Positions 62,263 through 64,000 of a stretch of 64,000 nucleotides of DNA are shown here, in pieces. The stretch is taken from positions 1-64,000 of the forward strand of contig QHYI01000108.1 in NCBI GenBank assembly GCA_003223245.1, in the 5' to 3' direction. How positions within the stretch are numbered: the first letter of the stretch is position 1; each line of letters starts with the position of its first letter. The notes beneath the pieces are model-generated. The model saw nothing but the letters and a program-made list of their open reading frames with translations, made no database searches and was not told where the DNA came from. The position numbers and the translations under genes are program-made. The DNA comes from Acidobacteriota bacterium (GTDB taxonomy: Bacteria; Acidobacteriota; Terriglobia; Acidiferrales; UBA7541).

Positions 62263-62964
62263 ATGACCGAGCTTCCTCCCGCCATCCGCCTGGAATCGGT
62301 TTCCCGCCACTACCTCATGGGCGAGGCCGTCATCCGCGCCGTCCATGACGTCTCTCTTTCAGTCCCGAGTGGCGAATTTCTCGCTCTTCTCGGCAGCTCC
62401 GGCTCCGGCAAGTCCACACTGCTCAATTTGATCGCCGGCCTCGACCGCCCCAGCTCCGGCTCGGTCATCGCGCACGGCCAGGACCTCTCGAAAATGTCTT
62501 CCCTCGAACTTGCCCGCTACCGCCGGCAAACCGTGGGCATGGTTTTTCAATCCTTCAATCTTCTTCCGCGCATGACCCTCGAAGAAAATGTTGAGCTTCC
62601 GCTGCGTCTCGCTGAAGTGGACCGTTCCGAGCGCGCCGCGCGCGTCGGCGAAGCGCTCCGGCGCGTCGGTCTTGAAAAACGCACCGGCCATCGCCCGAGC
62701 GAGCTCTCCGGCGGCGAACAGCAGCGCACCGCGATCGCCCGCGCGCTGGTCAATCGGCCGAAAATTCTTCTCGCCGATGAACCCACCGGCAATCTCGATA
62801 GCGCCACTGGCGAATCCATCCTTACGTTGCTTCGTGAAATCCAGAGAAATCCCGGCATGACCATCATCATGGTTACGCACGAACGCACTCTGGCGGAGCG
62901 TTTCGCTGACCGCCTCGCGGTTATGGGCGATGGCCAGTTGCTTCCGAATGGAGCTCCTCGGTGA
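62263..62964 (+). CDS. ABC transporter ATPase, MacB/LolD type
   Basis: This is a 233-residue ATP-binding protein. Walker A GSSGSGKST at 44-52, Q-loop VFQSFN near 96, signature LSGGEQQR at 148-155, Walker B ILLADEP at 168-174 and switch His in VTHER are all intact. The GLDRPSSGSV and ARYRRQTVGMVFQSFNLLPR MTLEENVELPL blocks mark the MacB/LolD/FtsE-like group. It drives the adjoining permease; the gene overlaps the permease start by four bases (GTGA). The ATG at 62263 is preferred over 62158 because the family start is here. Confidence 0.92.
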   Translation: MTELPPAIRLESVSRHYLMGEAVIRAVHDVSLSVPSGEFLALLGSSGSGKSTLLNLIAGLDRPSSGSVIAHGQDLSKMSSLELARYRRQTVGMVFQSFNLLPRMTLEENVELPLRLAEVDRSERAARVGEALRRVGLEKRTGHRPSELSGGEQQRTAIARALVNRPKILLADEPTGNLDSATGESILTLLREIQRNPGMTIIMVTHERTLAERFADRLAVMGDGQLLPNGAPR

Positions 62965-64000
62965 AGGTCCGCGACCTCAGCGATCTCGCTTTCCGCAATC
63001 TCCGCGAAGCCGTTTTGCGCAATTCGCTCACGACACTCGGCGTGGCCGTGGGCGTGGCCTCGCTCGTGGCCATGCTTTCTCTCGGCGTCGGCCTCCAGCA
63101 ACTCGCCACCAGCCGCCTCGCGAAGAGCGGCCTGTTCGACTCCATCTTTGTCACTCCGAAAACAAATCTGCGGGGCCCGGGGGGAGGCCCGCCCGGCACT
63201 CGCACTCCGGCGCCGAAGGCCCGCCCGCTTGACGCCGACGCACGCGCTGAAATCTACCGCATGCCCAACGTGATCGAGGTCTATCCGCAAATCCGGTTTT
63301 TCACCGAAGTGCGTTACGACGGCAAGCCCTTTGCCACTATGGTCGCGGGCCTGCCCGAATCGTCAAAAGCCAGCGGCGCATTTGACGGCATGCAAGGAAG
63401 CTTTTTTTCTTCCCCCAAAGCGGATGAAGCCATCCTGCAGGCGGAATTTGCCAAGGAGCTGAATCCGCAAACCACTTCGTTGATTGGCAAAGATCTGGTC
63501 CTGCGCTACGCGGAGCGCCAGTCCCTCCCTGCCCAGCCCGGCGATCCCGCTGACAATTCCGGTGGTTTTTCGGTCGTGCCCAAGGAAAAGCACCTTCGCA
63601 TCATCGGCGTGGTCGAAACTGAACCCGCCTCCGGCTTCGGCGGCTTTGCAAGCGGCCGCTTGCTCATCCCACTTCCCCTCGCGGAGAATCTCCGTGCCGC
63701 GCAGGTTAACGACCTGCGTGACATTCTTCGCGATTCTTCGACCGATAAACCGACTTATTCCAGTCTCACCGTTCGAGTGAAGAGTCCTTCTCTGGTAGAA
63801 ACAACAGAAGACCAGCTCAAGGCTCTTGGCTTCAGCGCCTTCTCCCTTCTCGACGCTTCGAAAAGTCTGCGCATCTTTTTCTCTGTTTTCGATCTTCTTC
63901 TGGGCATCTTCGGCAGTTTGGCTCTTGCCGTCGCCACACTCGGCATCATCAATACTTTGGTCATGGCCATTCTGGAGCGTCGCCGCGAAATCGGCGTGCT
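62961..64000 (+). CDS. MacB-like ABC permease, 3' end beyond window
   Basis: The frame opens with GTG at 62961, overlapping the ATPase stop, and stays open to the window edge (346 codons). It starts VKVRDLSDLAFRNLREAVLR, then a first helix (TTLGVAVGVASLVAMLSLGV), a long periplasmic MacB-like domain, and a second helix near residues 310-335 (LLLGIFGSLALAVATLGIIN TLVMAILERRREIGVL), the FtsX-family signature. The remaining helices are cut off. Together with the ATPase it forms a two-component exporter or lipoprotein-releasing machine; the substrate is unknown. Confidence 0.9.
   Translation, partial: MKVRDLSDLAFRNLREAVLRNSLTTLGVAVGVASLVAMLSLGVGLQQLATSRLAKSGLFDSIFVTPKTNLRGPGGGPPGTRTPAPKARPLDADARAEIYRMPNVIEVYPQIRFFTEVRYDGKPFATMVAGLPESSKASGAFDGMQGSFFSSPKADEAILQAEFAKELNPQTTSLIGKDLVLRYAERQSLPAQPGDPADNSGGFSVVPKEKHLRIIGVVETEPASGFGGFASGRLLIPLPLAENLRAAQVNDLRDILRDSSTDKPTYSSLTVRVKSPSLVETTEDQLKALGFSAFSLLDASKSLRIFFSVFDLLLGIFGSLALAVATLGIINTLVMAILERRREIGV

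Overview
The window looks like chromosomal DNA of an acidobacterium or a close relative (inference). The grounds are a moderately high G+C sequence, an alternative complex III operon fused to a caa3 oxidase operon, many secreted hydrolases (PIG-L deacetylase, M14 and M28 peptidases, a sortilin-like beta-propeller protein), TIG and Ig-like domain lipoproteins, and short palindromic repeats scattered between genes. No insertion sequence, prophage or CRISPR array is visible. Both ends cut a gene: a DUF6788-like ORF on the left and an ABC permease on the right.

Layout. 1-9 kb: a small membrane protein, an NTF2-like secreted protein, a secreted PIG-L deacetylase with an upstream APC permease, a TPR protein and a TIG/beta-propeller lipoprotein. 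9-24 kb: GlpX, a very large secreted M14 peptidase, a LysE exporter, an APC permease translationally coupled to a LacI regulator under a good LacI-type operator, a membrane diguanylate cyclase, a sarcosine-oxidase-like flavoprotein, a sortilin-like protein and SurE. 24-32 kb (minus strand): tRNA-Pro, a MerR regulator, the GTPase Der, then a hydantoinase / luciferase-like oxidoreductase / NCS1 transporter / beta-ureidopropionase-like cluster. This is read as a pyrimidine or hydantoin catabolic set in which a luciferase-like flavin enzyme stands where dihydropyrimidine dehydrogenase would be expected.

32-45 kb (minus strand): one tightly overlapping operon, actA-B-C-D-E-F, a small membrane protein, sco, and caa3 oxidase subunits II, I, III and IV. 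Together these encode a quinol:cytochrome c oxidoreductase and its oxygen-reducing partner. 45-53 kb: tRNA-Asn, a rhodanese, a cytochrome c, and a rearranged stretch where a fragment of a second actB is joined to the 3' end of a protease gene, followed by two tandem Ig-like/trypsin-like lipoproteins.

53-64 kb: DNA polymerase I with a degenerate proofreading domain, a SnoaL-like protein, a Gly/Ala-rich secreted protein, the threonine-to-glycine pair kbl-tdh, a secreted M28 peptidase, and a MacB-type ABC ATPase overlapping its permease. The permease has no stop before the window ends.

Three repeat families recur: (i) short hairpins bounded by TGTAG/CTAC, one of them inside der; (ii) a C/T-rich element ending in GTCGAC/GTCAAC words near gene ends; (iii) elements resembling the widespread CATTCCGAGCGAAGC repeat.
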